Notes: generated by a model from the letters alone, not told the origin. A stretch of DNA of 64,000 nt from ZC4RG17 sp036259475 (GCA_036259475.1 DATABS010000107.1:3104-67103); one strand, 5' to 3'; positions 15,877-24,306 are shown, numbered from the stretch's first letter. Translations and numbers: made by a program.

Positions 15877-16416
15877 ATGTGCCGATTCTCTGCCATGACG
15901 TCTTTTCGGGGGACGATGCGAATCGTCGGGGACGCCGGTCCGGCCGTGCCTGTGAGCGCCCGGGTGGCCGACCAGCGGCTGGTGCTCGAAGTGGAAGGCA
16001 CCGAAGTAGGAGCCTGGCCGGTGGCAATTGTGTCCTACGAGGCGGATCGCGAGGGAGTCGTTCTGCGCCTCGGTCAGGAACGCGTGACCATCGATGTGAG
16101 TGACCGAGCCGGCTTCGTCCTCGCGCTCCGTCCGCCGACCTCCGGGGGCGGGACGCGCCGACGGCTCCCTTCTCTCAGGACCGTTGCTGTGGCGCTGGTC
16201 GCCGCCCTGCCGGTCGTCGCCGCCGTTCTGGCCCCGGTGGTGGCGGGGTCGGTCGCCCTGCTTTTCAGCCTCATCGTCCTCGTCACAGGGACCGTCGCCT
16301 ACTCAGAGCCGCGGATTGCCCTGCGACTGCCCCTCGGCCTGACGGCTGTTCACTTCCTCGTGGCCGGCGCCGGCCTCATCGTCGTCGGGATCCCCCTCGT
16401 CCTTCTGGGCGGATGA
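15877..16416 (+). CDS. Membrane protein of unknown function
   Basis: I do not recognise the family. The 179-residue protein has a soluble amino-terminal half of short beta strands (VSARVADQRLVLEVEG, VVLRLGQERVTIDV), which resembles a small PH-like or FHA-unrelated barrel, and then a basic turn (RRRLP) and two or three hydrophobic helices between residues 107 and 177. An alternative start is the ATG at 15895. Its last 114 bases are antisense to the end of the MFS transporter gene on the other strand. The helices in that overlap look genuine, which supports this as a real gene. Confidence 0.65.
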   Translation: MCRFSAMTSFRGTMRIVGDAGPAVPVSARVADQRLVLEVEGTEVGAWPVAIVSYEADREGVVLRLGQERVTIDVSDRAGFVLALRPPTSGGGTRRRLPSLRTVAVALVAALPVVAAVLAPVVAGSVALLFSLIVLVTGTVAYSEPRIALRLPLGLTAVHFLVAGAGLIVVGIPLVLLGG

Positions 16417-17694
16417 CCGCAGCCTCCGATGGGACGGACCGAACGTGTCGCTCCACAACGGGGTCGTGAACAGCCAAACCGCCAGCAGTATCAGCAGCGC
16501 CGGAGTGAGGCGGATCGTCCGCACGTAGTCGATCTGGGCGGCGAGGAGTCCTCCCAGCAGCGCTCCGATCGGCAGCGTGCCCCAAGACAGGGCGCGGGAG
16601 GCGGTTATGACGCGTCCGAGCATCGCCGGAGGCGTGTACACCTGACGAATCGTGGCGATGGGCACGTTGACCAGGCCGATGCCGACGAACATGAGGAAGG
16701 CGAAGGCCAGCGCGGCGACGCCGAACCGCGAGAAGACGAGCAGCCCCATCCCGGCGGCCATCGTCACCACACCCCCGATCATCGTTCGGCCGAGGCCGAG
16801 CACCCGTATCACCCGATCGGCGATCGTCGAGCCGAGGATGGCCCCCAGACCGAAAGCGACGATGAGGACGCCGATCTGGAACTCGCTTTCCGTCTCCAGC
16901 ACCGTCGTCGCCATCACGATGAAGGTTCCCTCGATGAACCCGAACACGACGTTCGCCGCCGCGGCGGTGATTGTCGAGTCGCGGAGTCGGTGCTCGCCGA
17001 TGAGGAACCGGAGCCCGTTGAGCGTCTCTTCGATGAAGCCCTTCTGCTCCTCTTCCCCTGTGAGGATGAATCCCACCGGTCCTACCAGGTAGATCGCCAC
17101 CGACGACGCCAGGAAGGCACCGCCTACCGACCACAGCCCCGGCTCCGGCCCGGCAACGAGCGCCAGGCCACCGGCCAGCATCGGTCCGGCGGCGAACATG
17201 GCGGCCTGCGTTGCCGCGATTCGGCCATTGGCTTTCGCCAGGTTCTCCTGGGACACGAGGGAGGGGATGATGGCGAAGAGGGCGTTCTCGTACACGGCTG
17301 AGAACGACCCGATCAAAAACGCAAGGGCGTAGATCGTTCCGAGGGTCACCGAGCCGACCGTCGAGGCGAGGTAGAAGAAGGCCCCGGCCCGAACGAGGTT
17401 GGCGAGGATCATCGCCCACCGCAGCCGGACCCGGTCGAGGATCACGCCGCCTACGAGCCCGAAGATCAGCGTCGGGACGGTCTCCAGGGCGTAGGTGGTG
17501 GAGAAGGGCAGGGCCCGATCGGACCCGATCGTATCCGCCACCAACAGGGGGACGGTGAGGTAGGCGACGTAGGTGCCGAGGAGGCTGACGGCAGCGCCGG
17601 CGTAGAGGGCGCTGAACCGGGGTCCGAGTCCCCGTTGGGTGGCGAGATGCCGGCCGCGAGTGATGAGGGGCCCGTCCCCCGGAGGGCTTGTCAT
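16303..17694 (-). CDS. MFS transporter (MFS_3/EntS-like)
   Basis: A 463-residue major facilitator of the MFS_3 group, to which the enterobactin exporter EntS and macrolide exporters belong. About ten to twelve membrane helices are visible. The loop between helices 2 and 3 reads GGVILDRVRLRW, the usual acidic-basic motif, and a second copy, GSTIADRVIRV, lies in the carboxy-terminal half. The start is the ATG at 17694 (MTSPPGDG); the longer frame upstream is unlikely. The last 45 residues are charged and unlike transporters (KDEGDPDDDEAGAGHEE) and are encoded opposite the membrane helices of the convergent gene. Substrate cannot be told from the sequence. Confidence 0.85.
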   Translation of the reverse strand: MTSPPGDGPLITRGRHLATQRGLGPRFSALYAGAAVSLLGTYVAYLTVPLLVADTIGSDRALPFSTTYALETVPTLIFGLVGGVILDRVRLRWAMILANLVRAGAFFYLASTVGSVTLGTIYALAFLIGSFSAVYENALFAIIPSLVSQENLAKANGRIAATQAAMFAAGPMLAGGLALVAGPEPGLWSVGGAFLASSVAIYLVGPVGFILTGEEEQKGFIEETLNGLRFLIGEHRLRDSTITAAAANVVFGFIEGTFIVMATTVLETESEFQIGVLIVAFGLGAILGSTIADRVIRVLGLGRTMIGGVVTMAAGMGLLVFSRFGVAALAFAFLMFVGIGLVNVPIATIRQVYTPPAMLGRVITASRALSWGTLPIGALLGGLLAAQIDYVRTIRLTPALLILLAVWLFTTPLWSDTFGPSHRRLRSSAQKDEGDPDDDEAGAGHEEVNSRQAEGQSQGNPRL

Positions 17695-17775
17695 GCCGGG
17701 GAGAACCTTAGATCGTACGTCGTTCCCCGACCGGCATGGCTTGGCGACATCACCCTGTGTAGCCTGCACACCCTG

Positions 17776-18078
17776 ATGGCACAGCCGCGTGAGATCCCGG
17801 AGCTCGCCAGCGAGCTCTACGACATGTCCAAGGAATATCTCCTGCAGGAGACCGTCGAGCCGATGAAAAGGCTCGGCGGCTACGCCGGGCTGGGACTGGG
17901 AGGAGCCGTCGCCTTCGCCGTTGCCGCGGTCCTCTTCGTGCTCGGCGTCTACGCGTTGATGCAGGTGCTGTTCCCGATCGAGGAGTCGGAGTGGTACAAC
18001 GTTCTGGCTCGGGGGATCACCACGGCGGTGGCCGGAATCGCCGCCGGACTCATCGGTTGGAGGATGACCAGCGAATGA
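17776..18078 (+). CDS. Small membrane protein, two helices
   Basis: A 100-residue protein with a charged amino-terminal helix (ELASELYDMSKEYLLQ) followed by two hydrophobic helices at about 35-64 and 77-96. This plan resembles the actinobacterial Holin-X (phage holin-like) membrane proteins, but similarity is too weak to assign. The ATG at 17776 is chosen because the upstream frame is antisense to the MFS gene start. The stop overlaps the ATG of the next gene (ATGA), so the pair is probably coupled. It is divergent from the MFS gene. Confidence 0.7.
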   Translation: MAQPREIPELASELYDMSKEYLLQETVEPMKRLGGYAGLGLGGAVAFAVAAVLFVLGVYALMQVLFPIEESEWYNVLARGITTAVAGIAAGLIGWRMTSE

Positions 18079-18269
18079 AGATCCAACCTCGCGACATCGA
18101 GGCCAAAGCCCGTCAGATCCAAGACGCCCTCGACGAGACCAAGGAGTCGGCCCAGAACACGGCGGTGATCGCCGGAGTGGCGGTGGCCCTGTTCATCGCC
18201 GTCGCCTTCCTCTACGGCCGACGCAAGGGGAAGAAGAGTCGGGCGGTCGTCGAAGTCTACCGCCTCTGA
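18075..18269 (+). CDS. Small membrane protein, one helix
   Basis: A 64-residue protein with an amphipathic amino-terminal helix (residues 5-25, rich in charged residues), one membrane span (about 29-47, TAVIAGVAVALFIAVAFLYG) and a basic tail (RRKGKKSR). It starts with the ATG that overlaps the previous stop. No family is recognised. The layout suggests a partner of the preceding two-helix protein. Confidence 0.7.
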   Translation: MKIQPRDIEAKARQIQDALDETKESAQNTAVIAGVAVALFIAVAFLYGRRKGKKSRAVVEVYRL

Positions 18270-18360
18270 CCCCGCGTTTTTTGGACGTCAGGGATCGCCC
18301 TCACCCTTCATTGGACCCCGGCGCCGGGCTTCCGACTGTCAAGGTCCGAGGAAGGGGTGG

Positions 18361-18591
18361 TCAGGAAACCGTGCGTCTGCGGATCTCTAGTTTGGGGTCC
18401 CCTCGGTGACCATGACGGATGACGACCGCCGATCCGACGGGCAGCTTCTTGCGGTAGACCAGCTGCCGTTCCCCCCTCTTGCTACGCATCGACTGGAAGA
18501 CGACCAGCCCCAACCCCGTCAGGAGCAGCGCCTGGTTGCCCTGGCGCAGGCCGCGCAGCACCTGTACCCAGCCGATCGTCCTCAGGTTCAT
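18361..18591 (-). CDS. Small basic protein, probable single membrane segment
   Basis: A 76-residue reverse-strand frame. A hydrophobic stretch (QALLLTGLGLVVFQSM, residues 19-34) follows a short basic start and is followed by a basic, beta-rich tail (LVYRKKLPVGSAVVIRHG). It is plausible as a small membrane protein, but there is no recognised family and the ribosome-binding site is weak. It is divergent from a 32-residue membrane protein and trmI. Confidence 0.5.
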   Translation of the reverse strand: MNLRTIGWVQVLRGLRQGNQALLLTGLGLVVFQSMRSKRGERQLVYRKKLPVGSAVVIRHGHRGDPKLEIRRRTVS

Positions 18592-18609
18592 CAGATCCGT
18601 CCAGTTCCT

Positions 18610-18628
18610 CTACCGTGAAAGACGGTAG
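18610..18628. promoter_or_regulatory. Inverted repeat between divergent genes
   Basis: CTACCGT and ACGGTAG are perfect 7-base inverted copies around GAAAG. The repeat lies between the divergent starts at 18591 and 18643, so it may be an operator or a hairpin in the leader of the trmI operon. Confidence 0.4.
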
Positions 18629-18642
18629 CGGTCGGAGAGACG

Positions 18643-18741
18643 ATGCGTAGAAACAGGCGGTTCCAACAGATCGTCATCTGGGTGGTGGTCGTGGGCATGG
18701 TGCTCACGCTCGCCGCGGGAGTGTTCGGGAGCCTCACTTGA
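18643..18741 (+). CDS. 32-residue membrane protein upstream of trmI
   Basis: A very short gene: a basic start (MRRNRRFQQ) and one long hydrophobic helix (IVIWVVVVGMVLTLAAGVFG), with a typical inside-positive topology. A purine-rich GGAGAG lies six bases before the ATG. Its TGA overlaps the TTG start of trmI (TTGA), which ties it to that operon. No homologue is recognised by eye. The clean membrane-helix pattern, ribosome-binding site and stop overlap together favour a real gene. Confidence 0.6.
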   Translation: MRRNRRFQQIVIWVVVVGMVLTLAAGVFGSLT

Positions 18742-19517
18742 GCGTGTTCGAGCCGGGTGATCCCTGCCTGCTGGTCGACGGCAAGGGTCGGGAGTATCTG
18801 CTCAAGCTGGATCCGGATCGCCAGTTCCAATACCACCGCGGCGTCCTCGAGCACTCGAGCATCATCGGGCTGGAGGACGGGAGCTGGTTGGAGGCCTCTT
18901 CGGGCGGCCGTCTGCTGGCGCTGCGGCCCCGGCTGGCCGACTTCGTCCTCCGGATGCGCCGGGGGGCCCAGGTGGTCTATCCGAAGGACATCGGTCCGAT
19001 TCTCGTCTACGCCGACGTCGCACCGGGCATGACGGTGCTCGAGGCCGGCACCGGGTCAGGGGCGCTGACGATGGCGCTCGTCCGGGCGGTGGGGGAGAAG
19101 GGCCGAGTCGTGTCGGTCGAAAGACGCGAGGACCACGCCGCCCAGGCCCGTAAGAACATCGAGCGGTACTTCGGCGGCGTTCCGCCCCAGCTCGAACTCC
19201 AAACCGGCGAGGTGGAAGGTTTGGTGGCGGGTCTGTCGCCCGAGCGCATCATCCTGGACCTGCCCGAGCCGTGGAACATCGTCGAGGCGGCCGCCGAGCA
19301 TCAGCCCACGGGAGGGATCATCTGTGGGTACCTGCCCACCGTCCCCCAGGTGGAGACGCTCGTGGAAGCCCTCCGCTCGAGCGGCGTGTTCGCCCGCATC
19401 GAAGTCCGCGAGGTGCTGTTCCGGGACTGGAACGTCTCAGGGCGCTCGGTCCGCCCCGAGCACACGATGGTGGGACATACCGGGTTCCTGACCTTCGCCC
19501 GCCGAGTGAAGAGTTAG
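18738..19517 (+). CDS. trmI: tRNA (adenine-N1)-methyltransferase TrmI
   Basis: TrmI methylates adenine 58 in the T-loop of tRNA using S-adenosylmethionine. The 259-residue protein has an amino-terminal beta domain (LLVDGKGREYLLKL) and a Rossmann methyltransferase domain with motif I VLEAGTGSGALTMAL near residue 97 and the catalytic-region motif LDLPEPWNIV. The start is TTG at 18738, overlapping the preceding stop; GTG at 18744 is an alternative. In mycobacteria and many actinobacteria trmI lies just ahead of the proteasomal ATPase gene, as it does here apart from the ferredoxin on the opposite strand. Confidence 0.93.
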   Translation: MSVFEPGDPCLLVDGKGREYLLKLDPDRQFQYHRGVLEHSSIIGLEDGSWLEASSGGRLLALRPRLADFVLRMRRGAQVVYPKDIGPILVYADVAPGMTVLEAGTGSGALTMALVRAVGEKGRVVSVERREDHAAQARKNIERYFGGVPPQLELQTGEVEGLVAGLSPERIILDLPEPWNIVEAAAEHQPTGGIICGYLPTVPQVETLVEALRSSGVFARIEVREVLFRDWNVSGRSVRPEHTMVGHTGFLTFARRVKS

Positions 19518-19524
19518 TCGACTC

Positions 19525-19770
19525 TTACGGTTCCAGGAAAATGCACTCGCCGGGGCATTCCTCGGCGGCTTCGATCGTGATGTCGTCCTGGCCGGAGGGG
19601 ACCACCGCCACTCCCTGAGAGCCCTGGGGGTTGCCCTTTTCGGAGGCGTAGATCTTGTCTCCTTCGCGCACATAGGCGAGGCCGTCGTCCAGGAGCACGA
19701 AGACATCGGGGGCGATCTCCTCGCACAGCCCGTCTCCGGTGCAGAGATCCTGGTCGATCCAAACCTTCAT
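19525..19770 (-). CDS. Small [3Fe-4S]/[4Fe-4S] ferredoxin
   Basis: An 81-residue single-cluster ferredoxin. Cys10 and Cys16 sit in CTGDGLC and a third ligand is Cys72 in EECPGEC. Asp13 replaces the middle cysteine of the classic motif and Ala20 replaces the cysteine before proline. Three cysteines would suit a [3Fe-4S] cluster, and Asp13 could be a fourth ligand as in the Pyrococcus ferredoxin. Cys76 is extra. Such ferredoxins often feed electrons to cytochromes P450, but none is in this window. It lies between trmI and arc on the opposite strand. Confidence 0.88.
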   Translation of the reverse strand: MKVWIDQDLCTGDGLCEEIAPDVFVLLDDGLAYVREGDKIYASEKGNPQGSQGVAVVPSGQDDITIEAAEECPGECIFLEP

Positions 19771-19870
19771 GACGGTGATCCTAGGTGAGGGGTTTTACGG
19801 GTAGCGATTGGGGAAATGCATAGTAGCGACAGTGTCTGAACGCCTATACAGAGGTAGGTCCCGAGGTTCC

Positions 19871-19898
19871 TGGGACAAACCGAAACGCTCCGTATACT
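19871..19898 (+). promoter_or_regulatory. Promoter of the proteasome operon (arc)
   Basis: TATACT at 19893-19898 is a good -10 box; TGGGAC at 19871-19876 with a 16-base spacer is a weak -35. Transcription would start near 19905, leaving about 25 bases of leader with a consensus AGGAGG at 19918-19923, six bases before the ATG of arc. Confidence 0.6.
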
Positions 19899-19929
19899 GC
19901 GCGGAGGCTACCGGATTAGGAGGAAGCCC

Positions 19930-21657
19930 ATGAGCCGATCGAGCGAGTCAGACGAAGCGATCGAGCTGCGTCGGACCGTCGCCGCCCTCGAGGAGGAGAT
20001 TGCGGGTCTACGTCGGCGTGTGCGGGACTCCCACGAGGTGCCGTCCCAGCTCGAACGCGAGCTCGCCGAGGCTCAGCGAACCGTCGAACGTCTCCGCTCC
20101 CAGAACGACAAGCTGGCGGGCGTGCTCGAAGAGGCACGCGAGCAATTGAGCGTTCTCCGCGCCGAGGTCGAGAAGCTCACCACCCCTCCCAACAACTTCG
20201 GGACCGTCCTCCAGGTCAACGAGGACGGAACGGTCGACGTCATGACCGGCAACCGCAAGCTGCGTGTCGCCGCCCAACCGACCATCGAGGTGAAGCACCT
20301 GTCGATCGGTCAGGAAGTCCTCCTCAACGAAAGCTTCAACGTCGTCGACGTCCGCGGTTTCGAACGCGCCGGCGAAGTGGTCCGAGTCCGAGAGAAGCTC
20401 GACGACGGCCGCGTCGTAGTCATCGCCCACGCCGACGAAGAGCAGGTGCTCGAGCTGGCCGACACGATGAAGGACCAGCATTTCCGTCCCGGTGATTTCG
20501 TCCGCCTCGATGCCAAGTCCGGTCTCATCTACGAGCGCCTCGCCCGCCCCGAGGTCGAGGAGCTGGTCCTCGAAGAGGTCCCGGACGTGACCTACGAGCA
20601 GGTCGGCGGCCTGGCCGACCAGATCGAGGAGATCCGGGACGCGGTCGAGCTGCCCTACGTCCACAAGGAGCTGTTCGGTGACTACGGGCTCGTCCCTCCC
20701 AAAGGGGTGCTGCTGTACGGGCCTCCCGGCTGCGGCAAGACCCTGATCGCCAAGGCGGTGGCCAACAGCCTCGCCGCGGCGGTGGCCGAGCGGACCGGTC
20801 GTCCCGACGTCCGCAGCTACTTCCTCAACGTCAAGGGCCCTGAGCTGCTCAACAAGTGGGTCGGGGAGACCGAGCGCCAGATCCGCCTCATCTTCCAGCG
20901 CGCCAAGGAAAAGTCCGACGAGGGCGTGCCGGTGATCGTCTTCTTCGACGAGATGGATTCTTTGTTCCGCACCCGAGGGTCGGGCATCAGCTCCGATGTG
21001 GAGTCGACGATCGTCCCTCAGCTTCTCTCCGAGCTGGATGGGGTCGAGTCGCTCAAGAACGTCATCGTGATCGGCGCCTCCAACCGTGAGGACCTGATCG
21101 ACCCGGCGATCCTCCGCCCGGGCCGGCTCGACGTGAAGATCAAGATCAACCGACCCGACACGGTCGCCGCCCGCCAGATCTTTGGCATCTACCTGGATCC
21201 GACTGTGCCCCTCGACCCCGACGAGCTGAAAGCGTCGAACGGCGACCATGCGACGATGCTCAAGAGGATGATCGACACCACCGTGGATCAGATGTACTCC
21301 GAAGAACAGGGCAACCAGTTCCTCGAAGTCACCTACGCGAACGGCGATCGGGAACTGCTGTATTTCAAGGACTTCTCGTCGGGGGCGATGATCGAGAACA
21401 TCGTCCGGCGGGCGAAGAAGGACGCCATAAAGCGGGAGATCGCCGGCGGGTCACGAGGAGTGAGCACCAACGACCTCCTGACCGCCATTCGCCAGGAGTT
21501 CCGCGAGCACGAGGATCTTCCCAACACCACCAACCCGGATGACTGGGCGAAGATCTCGGGCAAGAAGGGCGAGCGGATCGTCTACGTAAGGACGCTGGTC
21601 GACGGGGAGGCCGAAAGCCGCATGATCGAGCGGGTCTCCACCGGTCAGTACCTGTGA
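19930..21657 (+). CDS. arc: Proteasome-activating AAA ATPase ARC/Mpa
   Basis: The ring-shaped ATPase that recognises pupylated proteins, unfolds them and feeds them into the 20S proteasome. It has 575 residues. Residues 5-80 form a coiled coil that binds Pup. Two OB folds follow (about 95-225), then the AAA module with Walker A GPPGCGKT at 264-271, Walker B (VIVFFDEMD) and the arginine fingers near ILRPGRLD. The carboxy terminus is GQYL, whose penultimate tyrosine opens the proteasome gate in this family. A consensus Shine-Dalgarno site and a -10 box precede it. dop and pup follow in the same direction. Confidence 0.97.
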   Translation: MSRSSESDEAIELRRTVAALEEEIAGLRRRVRDSHEVPSQLERELAEAQRTVERLRSQNDKLAGVLEEAREQLSVLRAEVEKLTTPPNNFGTVLQVNEDGTVDVMTGNRKLRVAAQPTIEVKHLSIGQEVLLNESFNVVDVRGFERAGEVVRVREKLDDGRVVVIAHADEEQVLELADTMKDQHFRPGDFVRLDAKSGLIYERLARPEVEELVLEEVPDVTYEQVGGLADQIEEIRDAVELPYVHKELFGDYGLVPPKGVLLYGPPGCGKTLIAKAVANSLAAAVAERTGRPDVRSYFLNVKGPELLNKWVGETERQIRLIFQRAKEKSDEGVPVIVFFDEMDSLFRTRGSGISSDVESTIVPQLLSELDGVESLKNVIVIGASNREDLIDPAILRPGRLDVKIKINRPDTVAARQIFGIYLDPTVPLDPDELKASNGDHATMLKRMIDTTVDQMYSEEQGNQFLEVTYANGDRELLYFKDFSSGAMIENIVRRAKKDAIKREIAGGSRGVSTNDLLTAIRQEFREHEDLPNTTNPDDWAKISGKKGERIVYVRTLVDGEAESRMIERVSTGQYL

Positions 21658-21673
21658 GAAGGGGGGATCCTCC

Positions 21674-23146
21674 ATGGCCCTCCGCAAGGTGATCGGGACC
21701 GAGACCGAGTACGGCATCGCGGTCCGGACCGATCCGGAGTTCAACCCTGCACTCGGCAGCGCCATGGTCGTGAACTCCTATCCCGGTCCCCGGGTGCGCG
21801 TCCAGTGGTCGTACGAGGAGGAATCGCCGGGGCGGGACGCCCGTGGATTCGGTCACGAGGGCTACGGCGTCTCCGATCCCGAAGGCACCCTCGTCAACGC
21901 CGTCCTCGCCAACGGGGCTCGGCTCTACGTCGACCATGCCCATCCCGAGTACTCGGCTCCCGAAAGCTACGACCCGCTGGAAGCCGCCCTCTACGACAAG
22001 GCCGGCGAGCGCGTGATGCAGCGGGCGGCCGCGAGCGCCACCGAGCGGCTCGGCGGGGAACGCCTCGCCCTCTACAAGAACAACTCCGACCGCAAGGGCA
22101 ATTCCTACGGCGCCCACGAGAACTACCTGCTGGCCCGCTCCACCCCCTTCGGTGACGTCATCCGCTACGCCATGACTTTCCTGGTCACCCGCCAACTCTT
22201 CACCGGCTCGGGCAAGGTCGGATCCGAGAACGGGCGTCCGGCTGTCGACTTTCAACTCACCCAGCGGGCCGACTTCTTCGAGGAGGAAGTGGGCCTCGAG
22301 ACGACCCTGAAACGTCCCATCATCAACACGCGGGACGAGCCCCACGGCGACTCGACCAAGTACCGGCGCCTCCACGTCATCTTCGGCGACGCCAACCTGT
22401 CGGAAGTCCAGATCTTCCTCAAGCTGGGTTCGACGGCTCTGATCCTGGCGGCGCTGGAGGACGGCGCCCTGCCCGATCCCCTCGACCTCGCCGACCCCGT
22501 GACGGCCGCCTGGACCGTCAGCCACGACCTCACCTTTCGCCAGCCGCTCGAACTCGACGGAGGGGGCACCGCCACCGCCCTGGATCTGCAGTGGCGCTAC
22601 CTGGAATGGCTGAAGAAGTACGTCGAGAAAGAACTTGACGAGCCGGTCTGGTACCAGGTGCTGACGGAGTGGGAGAACGTGCTGGACGACATGGAAGCCG
22701 ATCCCTCGCGACTCTCGGACCGCCTCGACTGGGCGGCCAAGCGGCGCCTGTTCGAACGCTACGTCGACCGCGACGGTCTTCCCTGGACCGACTCCAAGCT
22801 GGCCGCACTCGACCTGCAGTACCACGACGTAGACCCGGGGCGGGGCCTGTATCACCGGCTGGCGTCTCGAGGCGGGCTGCGGCGGCTGTTCACCGACGAG
22901 CAGATCGAAGCTGCCGAGACCAACCCACCCGAGCGGACCCGGGCCTATTTCCGGGGCCGTTGCGTCACCCAGTTCCCCGACAGCCTCGTGGCGGCCAACT
23001 GGGATTCGCTCGTCTTCGACCTGGGTGAGCCCCAACTCCGGCGGGTCCCCATGCTGGAGCCGTTGCGGGGTGGTCGTGACCTGGTAGGGCCTATCCTCGA
23101 TGAGGTCGACGATGCCGCCGACCTGATCAAACGACTAGGAGACTGA
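21674..23146 (+). CDS. dop: Deamidase/depupylase of Pup (Dop)
   Basis: Dop converts the carboxy-terminal glutamine of Pup to glutamate so that it can be ligated, and also removes Pup from substrates. The 490-residue protein has the glutamine-synthetase-like fold shared with PafA. The amino terminus reads GTETEYGIAV with the Mg/ATP-binding glutamates, and the Dop-specific insertion loop lies at about residues 40-60 (YEEESPGRDARGFGHEG). YKNNSDRKGNSYGAHENYL and RPIINTRDEPH are conserved ATP-site segments. It lies 16 bases after arc and two bases before pup. It is needed here because this Pup ends in glutamine. Confidence 0.96.
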   Translation: MALRKVIGTETEYGIAVRTDPEFNPALGSAMVVNSYPGPRVRVQWSYEEESPGRDARGFGHEGYGVSDPEGTLVNAVLANGARLYVDHAHPEYSAPESYDPLEAALYDKAGERVMQRAAASATERLGGERLALYKNNSDRKGNSYGAHENYLLARSTPFGDVIRYAMTFLVTRQLFTGSGKVGSENGRPAVDFQLTQRADFFEEEVGLETTLKRPIINTRDEPHGDSTKYRRLHVIFGDANLSEVQIFLKLGSTALILAALEDGALPDPLDLADPVTAAWTVSHDLTFRQPLELDGGGTATALDLQWRYLEWLKKYVEKELDEPVWYQVLTEWENVLDDMEADPSRLSDRLDWAAKRRLFERYVDRDGLPWTDSKLAALDLQYHDVDPGRGLYHRLASRGGLRRLFTDEQIEAAETNPPERTRAYFRGRCVTQFPDSLVAANWDSLVFDLGEPQLRRVPMLEPLRGGRDLVGPILDEVDDAADLIKRLGD

Positions 23147-23147
23147 A

Positions 23148-23342
23148 ATGACAGACCAAGAACGCTCCCGGTCACGTTCCCGGGAGAAGTCCGACGAAGA
23201 TGTCGAAGAGCTGGAGATCACCGAGGAGGAGTCCGAGGCCGATCTCGAGGGACTAGACGATCTCCTGGATGAGATCGACTCGGTGCTGGAGGAAAACGCC
23301 GAGGAGTTCGTGAAGAACTACGTTCAAAAGGGCGGCCAATAA
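23148..23342 (+). CDS. pup: Prokaryotic ubiquitin-like protein Pup
   Basis: Pup is the small, intrinsically disordered tag joined to lysines of proteins destined for the proteasome. This one has 64 residues. The first third is polar and rich in serine and arginine, the middle is acidic, and the helix-forming part (LDDLLDEIDSVLEENAEEFV) binds the ARC coiled coil. It ends GGQ, so Dop must deamidate it to GGE before PafA can ligate it. It is two bases downstream of dop and is followed by a 181-base gap before prcB. Confidence 0.97.
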   Translation: MTDQERSRSRSREKSDEDVEELEITEEESEADLEGLDDLLDEIDSVLEENAEEFVKNYVQKGGQ

Positions 23343-23368
23343 GTCGGAAGGCGGAAGCGGAAGCCGCG

Positions 23369-23382
23369 ACTCTCATAAGAGT
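23369..23382. promoter_or_regulatory. Small hairpin between pup and prcB
   Basis: ACTCT, CATA, AGAGT forms a perfect stem that can be extended by CGC/GCG across one bulged base. It is too short and not followed by Ts, so it is at most an attenuator or processing site in the pup-prcB gap. Confidence 0.25.
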
Positions 23383-23508
23383 GCGTCCGACGCTTTCCAT
23401 TCGCGGGCTGACCCGGCGCGACTGCACCCTCGCACGTGAACCCGCGTCGACCCTCCCGGATTGGCTCCTGTCGAGTTCCCGGCGGAGAAGGTTTCCCTGC
23501 CCGCGGTC

Positions 23509-23514
23509 TACAGT
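23509..23514 (+). promoter_or_regulatory. -10 box of prcB
   Basis: TACAGT ends nine bases before the ATG at 23524. Together with the 181-base gap after pup it suggests that the 20S core genes have their own, nearly leaderless, transcript. Confidence 0.4.
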
Positions 23515-23523
23515 GGCCGTCCT

Positions 23524-24306
23524 ATGGTCGAATTTCCGCTGGACAGTCCCATGCCGAGCAGCAGCTTCTCCGATCTGCTCAAGGCCGTGGGCGCCACTCC
23601 CCATTGGGACATCCCCCCGGACGCCGCTCGCAAGCTGTCGGTCCCGGAGGGGACCACGGTGCTGGCGCTCCGTTACCAGGGCGGGGTGGTCATCGCCGGT
23701 GACCGTCAGGCGACCGAGGGTCACCTCGTCGCCCATCGCTTCATCCAGAAGGTGTTTCCCACCGACCGGTTCTCGGCGGTGGCGGTAGCCGGCACCGCCG
23801 GGCTGGCCACCGAGATGGTGCGTCTCTTCCAGGTCGAGCTGGAGCACTACGAGAAGATCGAGGGACGTCGACTGTCTCTCGACGGCAAGGCAACCTTCCT
23901 GGCCCGGCTGGTCAGGGGCCAGCTCCCCATGGCGATCCAGGGGCTGGTGGTCGTGCCGCTCTTCGCCGGCTACGACGAACTGGAAGGGACGGGCCGCCTC
24001 TACTCCTACGACGTCGTCGGTGGCCGCTACGAGGAACAGGATTTCGGCTCGACCGGCTCCGGCTCGCGTCTCGCCAAGTCATATCTGCGGACCGCTTATG
24101 AGCCCGACATCGACGCCGTCGGGGCGCTCACACTGGCGGTGGAGGCACTGGTCTCCGCCGCCCAGGAGGACACCGCCACCGGCGGACCCGATCTCCGGCG
24201 GGGCATCCTGCCCAACGTCTTCCGGATCGCCGGCGACGGGATCGTCGAGATGAGCGACGACGAGATCCGCCCGGTGGCCGAGACCGCACTGGAGAGCATC
24301 CGATGA
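23524..24306 (+). CDS. prcB: Proteasome beta subunit PrcB
   Basis: The catalytic subunit of the 20S core, 260 residues from the chosen start. The first 43 residues are a propeptide removed on assembly; cleavage in SVPEG/TTVLAL exposes Thr44 as the nucleophile. GGVVIAGDRQATEG follows with the catalytic aspartate region, and the lysine equivalent to Lys33 is in FIQKVFP. The open frame begins at 23461, but the ATG at 23524 (MVEFPLDSPMP) is preferred because a -10 box lies just before it. The stop overlaps prcA. Confidence 0.95.
   Translation: MVEFPLDSPMPSSSFSDLLKAVGATPHWDIPPDAARKLSVPEGTTVLALRYQGGVVIAGDRQATEGHLVAHRFIQKVFPTDRFSAVAVAGTAGLATEMVRLFQVELEHYEKIEGRRLSLDGKATFLARLVRGQLPMAIQGLVVVPLFAGYDELEGTGRLYSYDVVGGRYEEQDFGSTGSGSRLAKSYLRTAYEPDIDAVGALTLAVEALVSAAQEDTATGGPDLRRGILPNVFRIAGDGIVEMSDDEIRPVAETALESIR

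Noticed and set aside
18591..18854. Reverse-strand frame overlapping the trmI start
   Set aside because: It runs antisense through a conserved TrmI start and the 32-residue gene and has no signal of its own.
20008..21249. Reverse-strand open frame opposite arc
   Set aside because: Shadow of the arc reading frame; no start signal or motif.
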